From CAIYRG01 sp964494505 (GTDB lineage Bacteria; Pseudomonadota; Alphaproteobacteria; Micropepsales; Micropepsaceae), in NCBI GenBank assembly GCA_964494505.1, contig CAZBRO010000028.1:13123-77122 (forward strand): a stretch of 64,000 nucleotides of DNA. Reading direction: 5' to 3'. The translations under genes and the position numbers were made by a program. Below, one piece after another: positions 27,356 to 35,391 of this stretch. Below the pieces are notes generated by a model. The model was not told the origin of the DNA. It searched no databases and worked only from the letters and a program-made list of their open reading frames with translations. Position 1 is the stretch's first letter. Each line of letters begins with the position of its first letter.

Positions 27356-27547
27356 CTAGACCCTAACATTCGTGGCCCGACCGCCGTCGATCACCTCGAT
27401 CTGGCAATCTGTTCCGTAATCCTTGCGGTCTGCCCCTTGAAGGATCAAGACGCGGCTCTCTAAAAGCCGCCTCTGGAAGGCTATGATTGCCTCTTCCTCT
27501 ATGTCGTGACTTCGGTCACGGCGCGGCAAGTCATCGACGTGGCCCAT
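27356..27547 (-). pseudogene. DUF4365 N-terminal fragment separated by an in-frame TAG
   Basis: Starting at ATG 27545-27547, the frame reads DLPRRDRSHDIEEEAIIAFQ ... ADRKDYGTDCQIEVIDGG. This matches the DUF4365 nuclease-like N-terminus (restriction-endonuclease fold, D-x-G-x-D...). It ends at TAG 27356-27358, directly followed in the same frame by VQLKGTERALNADGS, which holds the expected (Q)xK motif. The catalytic-type D...QxK set is therefore split by the stop. Either a nonsense-inactivated gene, an error, or readthrough. Confidence 0.65.
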
Positions 27548-27710
27548 AGCACCTATTTTCGGCAGGCTCAGGCTGGATTCTACCACCCGTGTGCACTGTG
27601 ATACACGGCCGGCGCGTCCCCTCACAGGTTTCTAAGCGGCAGCGGGCGCTGGTATTCTCCGCGCTGATTCGCGGACGAAATAGAGCGCATGACCGGCGCA
27701 TTCCGACTGA

Positions 27711-27977
27711 TCCGCAGAAGGGTACCATCCGCGGGCCACCACGCCGGCCGACGTCATCGCTGGCGCCTTTGAGCAGCTGGCCGACGCAATACAGCGCCGC
27801 GACCAGTGCCCGCGCCTGGTGGCCCTGCAGCGCGCCGTCGAGGAACACGGAGAGGAGCGACTTAGGCGAGATATTAGCTCCAGCGGCTTTCTATTTCCTC
27901 GCCAATGCATCAATCACTCGCTCGACGATGCCAGCCTGCATTCCTTCTTCCCCAGCAGCAGACGTCGGCCTGAATAA
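27711..27977 (+). pseudogene. Possible coding remnant
   Basis: A plus-strand frame without a good start reads ADVIAGAFEQLADAIQRRDQ then CPRLVALQRAVEEHGEERLR, which looks like a genuine helical protein segment, ending at TAA 27975-27977 after less protein-like sequence. It overlaps the 3' end of the leftward DUF6161-like gene. Most likely a truncated remnant within the 27548-27890 gap, which holds no other gene that I can support. Confidence 0.3.
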
Positions 27978-29111
27978 TGGCTGTAAGATCAAGGGCCGTT
28001 CCACTTCCTGAACTTTGTTTTCTTCAAATAGGGCTAAGTAAGTCTCCACCATGGTCACCCGTTCGTAGGCATCTTCTGCGAGTGCAAACTGGGTTGTCGC
28101 CTGCTTGTGCAAGAGCCGTAATATCCACAGGACCAGAACGACGGGTAAGCCCACGAGCAACCACGTTTCCGGAGTGATGGTGGATGCTGCTGAGATCGCA
28201 TCTCCAGCCCATTTTACTGTAAGCACTGCTGCCACCAGCCCTAATACGCACCCGCTAAGAAACCACCTTAGCCATAAGCCAGCTCTCCTTTTATGAGACG
28301 CTTGCTTGCTTGCCCAGTATTCACGTGGAGCACGTAACCCCATCTTCTGTTTGAATGTTTCCTCAATAGTCTTCATCCGCTCGACATGTGCTGCCTGCGC
28401 GGTATCGAACGTGCTCTTCGCATTCAAAAGCATGTCCTCCGAGGCCTGAGCGCGTTGCTGACGTTGATCGGCCAAAGCCGCCAACTCAGTTTCGCTCTTT
28501 GTTCTGAATTCACCCAATGCCGATTGCAGAGCCGCAGTTACGCCGTCAGCTTTTGACAGCATGTCTTGCAGACGTTCGTTATCTTCATCAGGGAAGGGAA
28601 TTCCCCGTTTGGCAAGCACAGCGAGAATGACCCCAGTCAGCAGGGGAAAAGCAGCCACCGATTGGCCATTGTTGTCGTTGAGGAAGAGAGGGTTACGTTC
28701 GTTCCCCACCCCTCGCCTCGCAGCCCAAATTAGCGAAGGCACGTCCCCTGCATTTCCGGCATTGCAGAGGGTCATAGCCAGCCTGCCTATCTGCGACTCG
28801 GAATGGATGACCGACTCGTTCGCATACCTGGATAGGGTCTCGGCATATGCCACCGGATTAGTGGACTGAGCGTCCGGCTTCGGTGCGCTCCTTGTCAACT
28901 CGTTCTGAATATCTCGCAAGGCCGTCTGTTGGTCCGAAAATAGCCGGCCTAGTGAATTCCAAGCACTCGTCTTTCTGACCGTCGTCTCGATCTGCTCCCA
29001 AGCGGTGCGATCGTCTTCGGCAAACTTTGAGACTTCCTCAAAAGTGGCAAACGAACGTGGGCCAGGATTGTGGCCAAAATCCATTTCCAATGGTGGACTG
29101 AGCGCTGTCAT
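27891..29111 (-). CDS. DUF6161-like coiled-coil membrane protein
   Basis: A 406-aa protein. A soluble helical N-terminal half is followed by a coiled coil at about 205-258 (ADQRQQRAQASEDMLLNAKS), APREYWASKQASHKRRA, two TM spans (about 280-300 and 316-334), and a cytoplasmic tail. The YW..K...H segment just before the membrane recalls DUF6161, a family I associate with phage and defence islands; the assignment is from memory. It is the last gene before the right attachment site, a usual cargo position. Confidence 0.55.
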   Translation of the reverse strand: MTALSPPLEMDFGHNPGPRSFATFEEVSKFAEDDRTAWEQIETTVRKTSAWNSLGRLFSDQQTALRDIQNELTRSAPKPDAQSTNPVAYAETLSRYANESVIHSESQIGRLAMTLCNAGNAGDVPSLIWAARRGVGNERNPLFLNDNNGQSVAAFPLLTGVILAVLAKRGIPFPDEDNERLQDMLSKADGVTAALQSALGEFRTKSETELAALADQRQQRAQASEDMLLNAKSTFDTAQAAHVERMKTIEETFKQKMGLRAPREYWASKQASHKRRAGLWLRWFLSGCVLGLVAAVLTVKWAGDAISAASTITPETWLLVGLPVVLVLWILRLLHKQATTQFALAEDAYERVTMVETYLALFEENKVQEVERPLILQPLFRPTSAAGEEGMQAGIVERVIDALARK

Positions 29112-29164
29112 CGCGATTGCCCCACAAGACGCACGGACGACTTAGCACGAGTCGAGCTGGGAGA

Positions 29165-29184
29165 TTGGCACCCGAATTGGCACC
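29165..29184. repeat. Paired TTGGCACC motifs, right end (candidate integrase arm sites)
   Basis: TTGGCACCC at 29165-29173 and TTGGCACC at 29177-29184 repeat the doublet of the left end (8707-8726) in the same orientation, 120 bp inside the right core. Confidence 0.5.
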
Positions 29185-29303
29185 GGACGGGCAGGCATGG
29201 GGCGTTACGGCGAGTGATCAGGTCCCGGCTAATCCCGCGAAATCCCGCTTAATCCTGGACAAATGGCCACTAGGAAAGACCGGGCGGGACGGGGGGGAGC
29301 GCC

Positions 29304-29342
29304 TTTCAAGACCGGTGCCTTCAACCGCTCGACCACCCATCC
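29304..29342. repeat. Right attachment site (39-bp partial tRNA-Ser copy)
   Basis: Exact copy of 8617-8655, i.e. the 5' half of tRNA-Ser(UGA) on the minus strand. Sequence to its right (29343 onward) should be the original upstream region of the tRNA gene before integration. Confidence 0.92.
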
Positions 29343-29512
29343 AACCTACTGCGAACGAATAATATTTTTGGCGTCATTCGCAAGCCTGAAACGCTCTTTG
29401 GTACCAATCAGCGACCGGACGGTTCACCCGGCCGCCCGGCTTATAGCAGAGCCGAGGGACGCGTCGAGACGCCCGGCGGCGTCCTCCTGCATTGTCTCGG
29501 TCCCAATGGCTG

Positions 29513-29547
29513 TAAAACGGCCTCGCCATGAAGCCATGGCGAGGCCG
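29513..29547 (-). terminator. Rho-independent terminator of the second RTX gene
   Basis: CATGGCGAGGCCG (29535-29547) and CGGCCTCGCCATG (29518-29530) form a perfect 13-bp stem with a 4-base loop. On the minus strand it is followed by TTTTACA. It lies 25 bases after the stop codon of the 29572 gene. Confidence 0.9.
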
Positions 29548-29571
29548 CTCGTTATCGCGCCGACCGTCGGG

Positions 29572-31602
29572 CTAGGCGAACAGGATGTCGTGCCCGACAT
29601 AGAGCATTTCAGGCGTGACACCTTGGACGTCGACGACCGCATGCATTGTGCCGCTGTGCGTCGGGTCGACCGAGATGATCGTGCCGCCCACGCCGTCCGA
29701 AGCGATCGACATGACGTGATCGGCCAGCGGGTCGGTGCCATTGTAATGGGCGGTGTTCATCATCGAACTGAAGGAGATGAGGTCCTGCCCGATATGGAAG
29801 TCGGTGATCGTGTTGAGGCCGCCCACGGTCGGGAAGACGAACATGTCGTTGCCCGCCCCGCCGGTCAGCATGCTCGCCCCGGTTCCGGCCCAGATAAGGT
29901 CGTTTCCGGCGCCCCCGTCGATCGTATCGTTGCCCGCCTTTTCCGCGATCCGATTGTCGAGCGCATTTCCGGTCACGGACGAGCCCGCTTTGAGGGAGAG
30001 CATCATGTTCTCCACATTGTCGGGAAGCACATAGTTTGCGATCCCGACGTTGGCGGTGTCGGTTCCCTCGCCGGGATTTTCGACGATGCTGTCCTTCGCA
30101 TTGTTGACGACATAGGTATCGTCCCCGGCGCCCCCTTGCATGGTCGCCGCGCCGCCACCGTCGGTCATGTAATCATTGCCCGTGGTGCCGACTCCGTGAC
30201 CCGTGGCGTCGGCCTTGATCGTGCCCGACGTGCCGTGGCTCGTCGGGAGCGTGAACGGATCGGGCCGTGCGATATCGGCGAGCGTATACCCCTTGAGCCC
30301 GGTCACGTTCGATAGCCCGTTTGGCTGAGGAAAGGCGAAGTCGCTGGCGCTGAAGTCGCTGATTTGCTCGTTCAGGAACGTAAGCGTGTCGCCTTTCGCG
30401 AGGTGCAATACGACGTCGGCCCCCTGTTGGGTCATGGCGGCCTGCACCCCTGCGAAATCGGTGAAACCGTAGCCCTCCAGCCGCACAACGTCATGCAACC
30501 CTGGACTGTTGAACCCCGTGATCGTGTCGCTGCTGCCGCCGGCCTGGATGACAAAGGTGTCGCTTCCCGAATTGCCGACGAAGAGATCGTGGCCCGCGGT
30601 CCCGGTGAGAATGTTCGCAGCCGCGCTGCCCGAGATGACATCGGCCCATGCGCTTGCGACCCACGGATGCGAGGTGTCGGCAATGGGCGCCGAACTCAAC
30701 GTGCTGTCGCCGCTTTGCGAAGTCGGGCCCACACCTTGCGTGAGCTGCGCCGCCGTCATGCCGTAGATCTGGTTGTTGACCATCTGGGCGGTCATGTCAG
30801 CGGCGCCATTCACGATGCCGATCGGGTTCTTGACGCCCTTGCTGACGATGGTGTTGCCCTCGATCAGCAAAAGGGACTGCGTCCATTGCGGTTGCTGGGG
30901 CTGATGCTCCTCGCCGTAGCGAATCATCATGTTGTTCACCGAGCGGGCATCCTGCTCGATGTAGTTGTTCTTGATGATGGCGTTGCCGCGGCTGGGGATG
31001 TCGATGCTGTAGCTTGCCGTGCCCGTGCCGTCGATGATGCGGCTGTTCTCGATGTCGGTGTTGAGAGCGCGGCTTTTGACCTCATGGCCGGCCAGAACAT
31101 CGTGCACATAGCTGTTCGTGAGCGTGAAAGTACCGACTTTGCCGATATAGAGGTTGTGGCTGTAGCCATCGCCCGCGCCGTTATGATCGAACTCGCTGTG
31201 GTCGATGGTGATGCTGCCGGTGCCGTAATGCGCCGCGTCGGGCGTGGCGAGGATTCCGTCCTGATTGTCGTGAAAATACGAGTTCGTGACGGTGAGGTTT
31301 CCGGCCTGATAGCGGATGCCGGCGCCATTCATGTCCGGTACCTTCGCGCCGGAGAATTCGAGGTGATCGATCGTCAAATCATTGTTGACGACGAAAATGC
31401 CCTTGCCGTTCGGAATCGTTCCGGTGTCGACGAGGTGCACCATGCCGCCTACGCCAATGATGCTGATCTTGTTGTTGATGATGGAGTAATCGTCGACGTA
31501 ATTGCCTGCCTGGACGTAGATCGTGTCGCCGTCGTGCGAGGCCGCAACGGCATCGTGGATGGTGCTGAATTCCTGTCCTATGCCAACGGTAAGACTGGTC
31601 AT
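29572..31602 (-). CDS. Secreted right-handed beta-helix / RTX-repeat protein
   Basis: A 676-aa protein; ATG 31602 is preceded by GAAGGG. Residues about 5-40 (FSTIHDAVAASHDGDTIYVQ AGNY) open a right-handed beta-helix extending to about 290 (repeated 'N-x-IxxS-x-F' coils). A haemolysin-like segment at about 320-430 follows (LFVGNSGSDTFVIQAGGSSD), then RTX nonapeptides (MQGGAGDDTYVV, IDGGAGNDLIWAG, LTGGAGNDMFVF). The end, DFHIGQDLISFSS ... DILFA, resembles a type I secretion signal. No signal peptide, and no T1SS transporter gene in the window. It is upstream of, and co-oriented with, the giant RTX gene; the island separates them. Confidence 0.88.
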   Translation of the reverse strand: MTSLTVGIGQEFSTIHDAVAASHDGDTIYVQAGNYVDDYSIINNKISIIGVGGMVHLVDTGTIPNGKGIFVVNNDLTIDHLEFSGAKVPDMNGAGIRYQAGNLTVTNSYFHDNQDGILATPDAAHYGTGSITIDHSEFDHNGAGDGYSHNLYIGKVGTFTLTNSYVHDVLAGHEVKSRALNTDIENSRIIDGTGTASYSIDIPSRGNAIIKNNYIEQDARSVNNMMIRYGEEHQPQQPQWTQSLLLIEGNTIVSKGVKNPIGIVNGAADMTAQMVNNQIYGMTAAQLTQGVGPTSQSGDSTLSSAPIADTSHPWVASAWADVISGSAAANILTGTAGHDLFVGNSGSDTFVIQAGGSSDTITGFNSPGLHDVVRLEGYGFTDFAGVQAAMTQQGADVVLHLAKGDTLTFLNEQISDFSASDFAFPQPNGLSNVTGLKGYTLADIARPDPFTLPTSHGTSGTIKADATGHGVGTTGNDYMTDGGGAATMQGGAGDDTYVVNNAKDSIVENPGEGTDTANVGIANYVLPDNVENMMLSLKAGSSVTGNALDNRIAEKAGNDTIDGGAGNDLIWAGTGASMLTGGAGNDMFVFPTVGGLNTITDFHIGQDLISFSSMMNTAHYNGTDPLADHVMSIASDGVGGTIISVDPTHSGTMHAVVDVQGVTPEMLYVGHDILFA

Positions 31603-31974
31603 GGGTGTCCCTTCGGCCTGAAGCCGTTTGTGCGCGCGAGCGCGTGTGTTTTGGTGAGAGTTGCCCCCCTCGCCGTATGCGCGCCCTTTAGGCCGCGTCT
31701 CGAGAACCGCGAGGAACGCGTCCAGTAGGCGGTTTCATCGGTGCACGGTCTATTAATGCGGAGGTTGTGCGCGGGTGCGCTTCGAAACGCGGTTGATCGA
31801 TGGTTAACGGCTCATTCGCGTTTGTTTCCAATGGGTTTGGCAAGGTCGGGCGCAACGAATTGGCGCAGCGCGGGCAAGCACGACGCGCTTGCCGACACCC
31901 GCCGCGTTGCGGCAGGATTCATTGCCCTTATCCGCAAGGGAGGGCCTACCCTTTCTCCCTGAAGGAGCGATTCC
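31603..31974. other. Intergenic region between divergent RTX and DUF985 genes
   Basis: No gene supported. It should contain the promoter of the leftward RTX gene and that of the rightward DUF985 gene, whose Shine-Dalgarno GAAGGAG is at 31961-31967. Confidence 0.5.
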
Positions 31975-32400
31975 ATGACGGCAGATGAGATCATCGCGGC
32001 GCTCGACTTGCAGCCGCATCCTGCGGGGGGCTTCTACCGCGAGGCCTTTCGCGATTACCCGGGCCCGGACGGACGAGCGCGTTCGACGGCGATTTACTAC
32101 CTGCTGCGTGCGGGCGAGGTCTCGCGCTGGCATCGCATGGATGCGGCTGAAGTCTGGCATTGGTATGACGGCGATGCTCTGGAGTTGTCTGCTGTCGGCT
32201 CAGGAACCATCAGCCGGATGCCGCTGGGTCCGAAGTTGAGCGAAGGCCAGCGCCCCCAGATCATCATTCAGGCCCGCGCCTGGCAATGTGCGAAACCTCT
32301 CGGGTCATACGTCCTATGCGGCTGCACGGCCGCGCCCGGGTTCGAGGCCTCAGAACTTCAAATCGCCCCTGAGGGCTGGTCACCTCCCAGCCACTTTTAG
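31975..32400 (+). CDS. DUF985-family cupin protein
   Basis: A 141-aa protein. HPAGGFYREAFRDY, then STAIYYLLRAGEVSRWHRMD, then AEVWHWYDGDAL match the cupin fold of DUF985 proteins, with candidate metal or ligand residues among His/Glu of the WHRMDAAEVWHW stretch. The end ELQIAPEGWSPP also fits. Function of the family is unproven. Starts at ATG 31975 with a good GAAGGAG. Confidence 0.88.
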   Translation: MTADEIIAALDLQPHPAGGFYREAFRDYPGPDGRARSTAIYYLLRAGEVSRWHRMDAAEVWHWYDGDALELSAVGSGTISRMPLGPKLSEGQRPQIIIQARAWQCAKPLGSYVLCGCTAAPGFEASELQIAPEGWSPPSHF

Positions 32401-32467
32401 AGCGCTGTCTTCTGTCGTGCGCTCCCATCGCCTAGACTGGCCGGGGCCCGCGATATGGGAATCGACG

Positions 32468-33394
32468 ATGGGGATCATTTCGGCAACGCATATGAGGTTG
32501 GCGGCTTTCGGGTTGGTCTCGGCGGCCATGCTCGTTTGCACCGCGACGGGAGCGGAGAATTCGGCTTCCATTCCCGAGCTTTCGGGCCATTGGAGCCGCC
32601 CCAATTTCAATCTGGAACAGCCGGAATCGGGCCCCAAATTCATCGCCAACACGCTCAAGAAGCCCGACGGCACCATCGACGACGACACCGCGCGCGTCGG
32701 CGACTACACCAACCCGATCCTTACACCCGAAGCCGCGAAAATTTTGCGGGAGCACGGGGAACTGTCCCGCACCGGAAAGGCCATTTCCGACCCGCATAAC
32801 CAATGCTGGCCGGAACCGCCGCCCTTCACGTTGACGATTCAGGTCGAGGTTCTATTGCTGCAGCGGAAGGATGAGGTCACGCTGATTTATGTAAACGGTC
32901 AGAATGTGCGCCACGTTCGCATGAATGCGCGGCATCCCGCACGCGTAACGCCTTCTTGGCTAGGGGATTCCGTCGGCCATTACGAGGGCGACACGCTGGT
33001 GATCGATACCGTGGGCATCAAGCCGAGTGCCTGGCCCGTCATCGACCGCTATGGCACGCCCCACAGCGACGCGCTGCACGTCGTGGAGCGCTACCGTCTG
33101 ATCGGCGGGGAAGAAGCGGCAGCGGCGATCCGCAAACACCGGCGCGAATTCACCACCGCGGCCGCGATCCCGCGTTTCGGCATTTACGGCGCGGAATTCG
33201 ATACCGACATGAGCAAGAAGGGTCTGCAGGTCGAAGTCACGGTCGACGATCCGAAAATGTTTACCACGCCTTGGAAAGGGCTCGTGACATACCGGCCTGC
33301 GGACGGGTGGCCGGAAATGACATGCGCCGAAAGCTTGACCCAATCGGCAGGGGTGGAAAGCAAACTTCCGGTCGCAGACAAACCGGATTTCTGA
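32468..33394 (+). CDS. Exported protein of an uncharacterised family
   Basis: A 308-aa protein; ATG 32468 gives a clear signal peptide (MRLAAFGLVSAAMLVCTATG). The mature part has the recurring block VTPSWLGDSVGHYEGDTLVI DTVGIK ... LHVVERYRL, known from many uncharacterised periplasmic proteins of Proteobacteria and Acidobacteria. No catalytic motif is evident. The last residues and stop (KPDF*) lie in a 20-bp sequence repeated at 39361-39380. Confidence 0.7.
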   Translation: MGIISATHMRLAAFGLVSAAMLVCTATGAENSASIPELSGHWSRPNFNLEQPESGPKFIANTLKKPDGTIDDDTARVGDYTNPILTPEAAKILREHGELSRTGKAISDPHNQCWPEPPPFTLTIQVEVLLLQRKDEVTLIYVNGQNVRHVRMNARHPARVTPSWLGDSVGHYEGDTLVIDTVGIKPSAWPVIDRYGTPHSDALHVVERYRLIGGEEAAAAIRKHRREFTTAAAIPRFGIYGAEFDTDMSKKGLQVEVTVDDPKMFTTPWKGLVTYRPADGWPEMTCAESLTQSAGVESKLPVADKPDF

Positions 33395-33641
33395 CCGGCA
33401 TTCCGCGTATGGAAAATGCGCGAGGCCAAAAAGCGGATTTTGCCCCTTCGGCTTCATCGAGCACGTAAGGCCTAAAAGAGGCTCACGAATGCCCCTTCCA
33501 GGTGGCGGGCGGGAACGTCCGTTCTGCCCGGAAGCCGCCATTCCCGGCGGTTAGCCCTGGGGCGGTTCGGACATTCGCTTTCATTCCGGTCGGTACCAAG
33601 CCGCCGGTCTTGCGTCTTGTGCGCGTTTCGGTCAGGACAGC

Positions 33642-34745
33642 GTGACAAGATCCGCCATGCCGCTTTTCCACTCCCGTCTTCTCAAAGTCCTCCGCGCCCA
33701 TGCGGCTCTGCAATGGGCTTACCTGCTTGTGTCCTCCGCCCTCGTCGTGGCGGTGCTGGAAGTGCTGCATCTCTCGGCAGCCCTGCTGTTGGGGCCGATG
33801 ATTGCCGCCATCGTGCTGGCCGCGGCCGGGGGCCGCATCCGCGTCAACGACGCGGTCTTTGCGGCGACCCAGGCAGTCATTGGATGCCTGATTGCGCGCG
33901 CGATTCCCGTTTCCATCCTGCACGAAGCGGCCAGGGAATGGCCGGTGTTTATGCTGGGCGTGGGCGCCACCATCGCCATGGCCGCTGTCAACGGGTGGAC
34001 CCTGACCCGCTGGCGCGTGCTGCCGGGCACCACCGCGATCTGGGGTTCGGCGCCGGGGGGCGCCGCCGCCATGACGGTGATGGCCGCAGCCTATGGCGCC
34101 GACATCCGCCTTGTCGCCTTTATGCAATATCTGCGCGTGATGTGCGTGACGATTGTGGCCTCGCTGGTGTCAAGCGCGGCGGGAGCGCGGCAGCCGGCGG
34201 CCGCACTGGTTTGGTTTCCGGCGGTTGACGGGCTCGCATTCGTTGAAACGTTGGGCCTGGCCGCCCTGGGGCTGATAACCGCCAAGGTCTTGCGCATCCG
34301 TGCGGGCGCTCTGCTCGCGCCTCTGATCATTGGCAGCGCGCTTGCGAATACAGGATTGATGCACATCGAACTGCCGCCTTGGCTGCTGGCGACCTGCTAT
34401 GCCCTATTGGGTTGGGCCATTGGCCTGCGCTTCACCCACGATATCCTTGCTCATGCCGCACGCGCGTTTCCGCGTGTTCTTGCCGCCATCCTGGTGCTGA
34501 TCGCGGCCTGTGCCGGAGTGGGGTTCATCCTGGTCAAGGCGGCGGGCGTGGACCCGCTCTCGGCCTATCTGGCGACCAGCCCCGGCGGCATCGATACTGT
34601 GGCCATCATCGCCTCCTCCACCAAAGTGGACGCGCCTTTCGTGCTTTCGATGCAGTTTGTGCGCATCGTCATTGTGCTGGCGATCGGACCGTGGCTCGCA
34701 CGTTTCCTCGCGGGACGACAGAGAGAGCAAATCGAATCCGCGTAG
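33642..34745 (+). CDS. AbrB-family (PF05145) integral membrane protein
   Basis: A 367-aa protein; GTG 33642 follows AGGA, with ATG 33657 an alternative. About ten hydrophobic spans are arranged as two repeats, each with the signature LLLGPMIAAIVLA / LLAPLIIGSALA and LPGTTAIWGSAPGGAAAMTV / TSPGGIDTVAIIAS. This is the AbrB duplication family, sometimes annotated as ammonia-monooxygenase-like or transcriptional regulator, but clearly a transporter-like membrane protein. Substrate unknown. Confidence 0.88.
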   Translation: MTRSAMPLFHSRLLKVLRAHAALQWAYLLVSSALVVAVLEVLHLSAALLLGPMIAAIVLAAAGGRIRVNDAVFAATQAVIGCLIARAIPVSILHEAAREWPVFMLGVGATIAMAAVNGWTLTRWRVLPGTTAIWGSAPGGAAAMTVMAAAYGADIRLVAFMQYLRVMCVTIVASLVSSAAGARQPAAALVWFPAVDGLAFVETLGLAALGLITAKVLRIRAGALLAPLIIGSALANTGLMHIELPPWLLATCYALLGWAIGLRFTHDILAHAARAFPRVLAAILVLIAACAGVGFILVKAAGVDPLSAYLATSPGGIDTVAIIASSTKVDAPFVLSMQFVRIVIVLAIGPWLARFLAGRQREQIESA

Positions 34746-34883
34746 AGCCCGCGAATCCCCTAGCCCCTTTGTTTCGTCTCCTTGTTGAGCGGCGGCCCTC
34801 TCCCGTAAAGCGGCCTTGCGGTTGAGGCACGCCCCCTCAAGCAATAGTCTTGCGCCAGTTTGGCGCGTTCGATGGAGGTTGCG

Positions 34884-35387
34884 ATGTGGAGCATCCGAAA
34901 GATTTCCGTGACCGCTGCGGCAGTCATTGCGGCGGCAGCGGCGTGGCACGTGCAGAGCTTTGCTCAGGAGAATGCGGCTTCGGGGGTGGGCGTTGTCACC
35001 GTGTTTGAGCACGCGAAGCTGGACGCATCATTTGCCAAAGCGCTGGCAAACGGTGGCACCGCGCCGCTTTGGAGCCGCACATCCAGCTATGGGACGTCGG
35101 ACGTGAGCGTGCACAGCCGGGACTCAGCGAAGTCCGCATGCCCGCCGCAGGGATGCAGCCACAAGGGCTATACGGCGGTGGTGATTGTGACGAGCGGGGC
35201 GGCGACGCTGGTGGTCGGCGGAACAAGCAAGGCTGCGTCGGCCGACAAATTCGGAGGCCAACTGGTGCAAGGCGGTGGGTCGCATCGCATCAGCCAAGGC
35301 GATGTGTTCATCATGCCTCCGGAAACATTTCACTGGTACAAGGACGTGGCGACGCCCTTTCGCTATATCGAGGTACCGGTCCCCTAA
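34884..35387 (+). CDS. Periplasmic cupin-domain protein
   Basis: A 167-aa protein; ATG 34884 has GGAGG seven bases upstream. An N-terminal signal peptide (VTAAAVIAAAAAWHVQSFAQ) is followed by a single cupin domain: YTAVVIVTSGAATLVVGG, HRISQGDVFIMPPETFHWYK, PFRYIEVPVP. It lacks the full HxH of metal cupins, so binding chemistry is unclear. It ends 4 bp from the convergent YgiQ gene. Confidence 0.75.
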   Translation: MWSIRKISVTAAAVIAAAAAWHVQSFAQENAASGVGVVTVFEHAKLDASFAKALANGGTAPLWSRTSSYGTSDVSVHSRDSAKSACPPQGCSHKGYTAVVIVTSGAATLVVGGTSKAASADKFGGQLVQGGGSHRISQGDVFIMPPETFHWYKDVATPFRYIEVPVP

Positions 35388-35391
35388 CTCC

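Larger units (their letters stand above)
8617..29342. mobile_element. Integrated prophage- or satellite-like element in tRNA-Ser(UGA)
   Basis: The element is bounded by a perfect 39-bp direct repeat (8617-8655 and 29304-29342), about 20.7 kb apart, with a tyrosine integrase next to the tRNA. Contents in order: integrase and RHH protein (leftward); HTH, DUF1376-type replication protein, small unknowns, tail-type protein, Nu1-like terminase small subunit, tail chaperone, tape measure, HTH-HerA-AlbA_2 group (rightward); XRE repressor; exported and zinc-finger proteins; and a leftward cargo block (UrcA, DUF4365-TPR, DUF6161-like). Large terminase, portal, major capsid, baseplate and lysis genes are not recognisable. 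Confidence 0.9.

Noticed and set aside
6202..27358. Genetic recoding of TAG (pyrrolysine-like or general amber suppression)
   Set aside because: TAG ends many normal genes here, for example at 19083-19085, 20932-20934, 32398-32400, 34743-34745 and 53428-53430, and no suppressor tRNA is visible.
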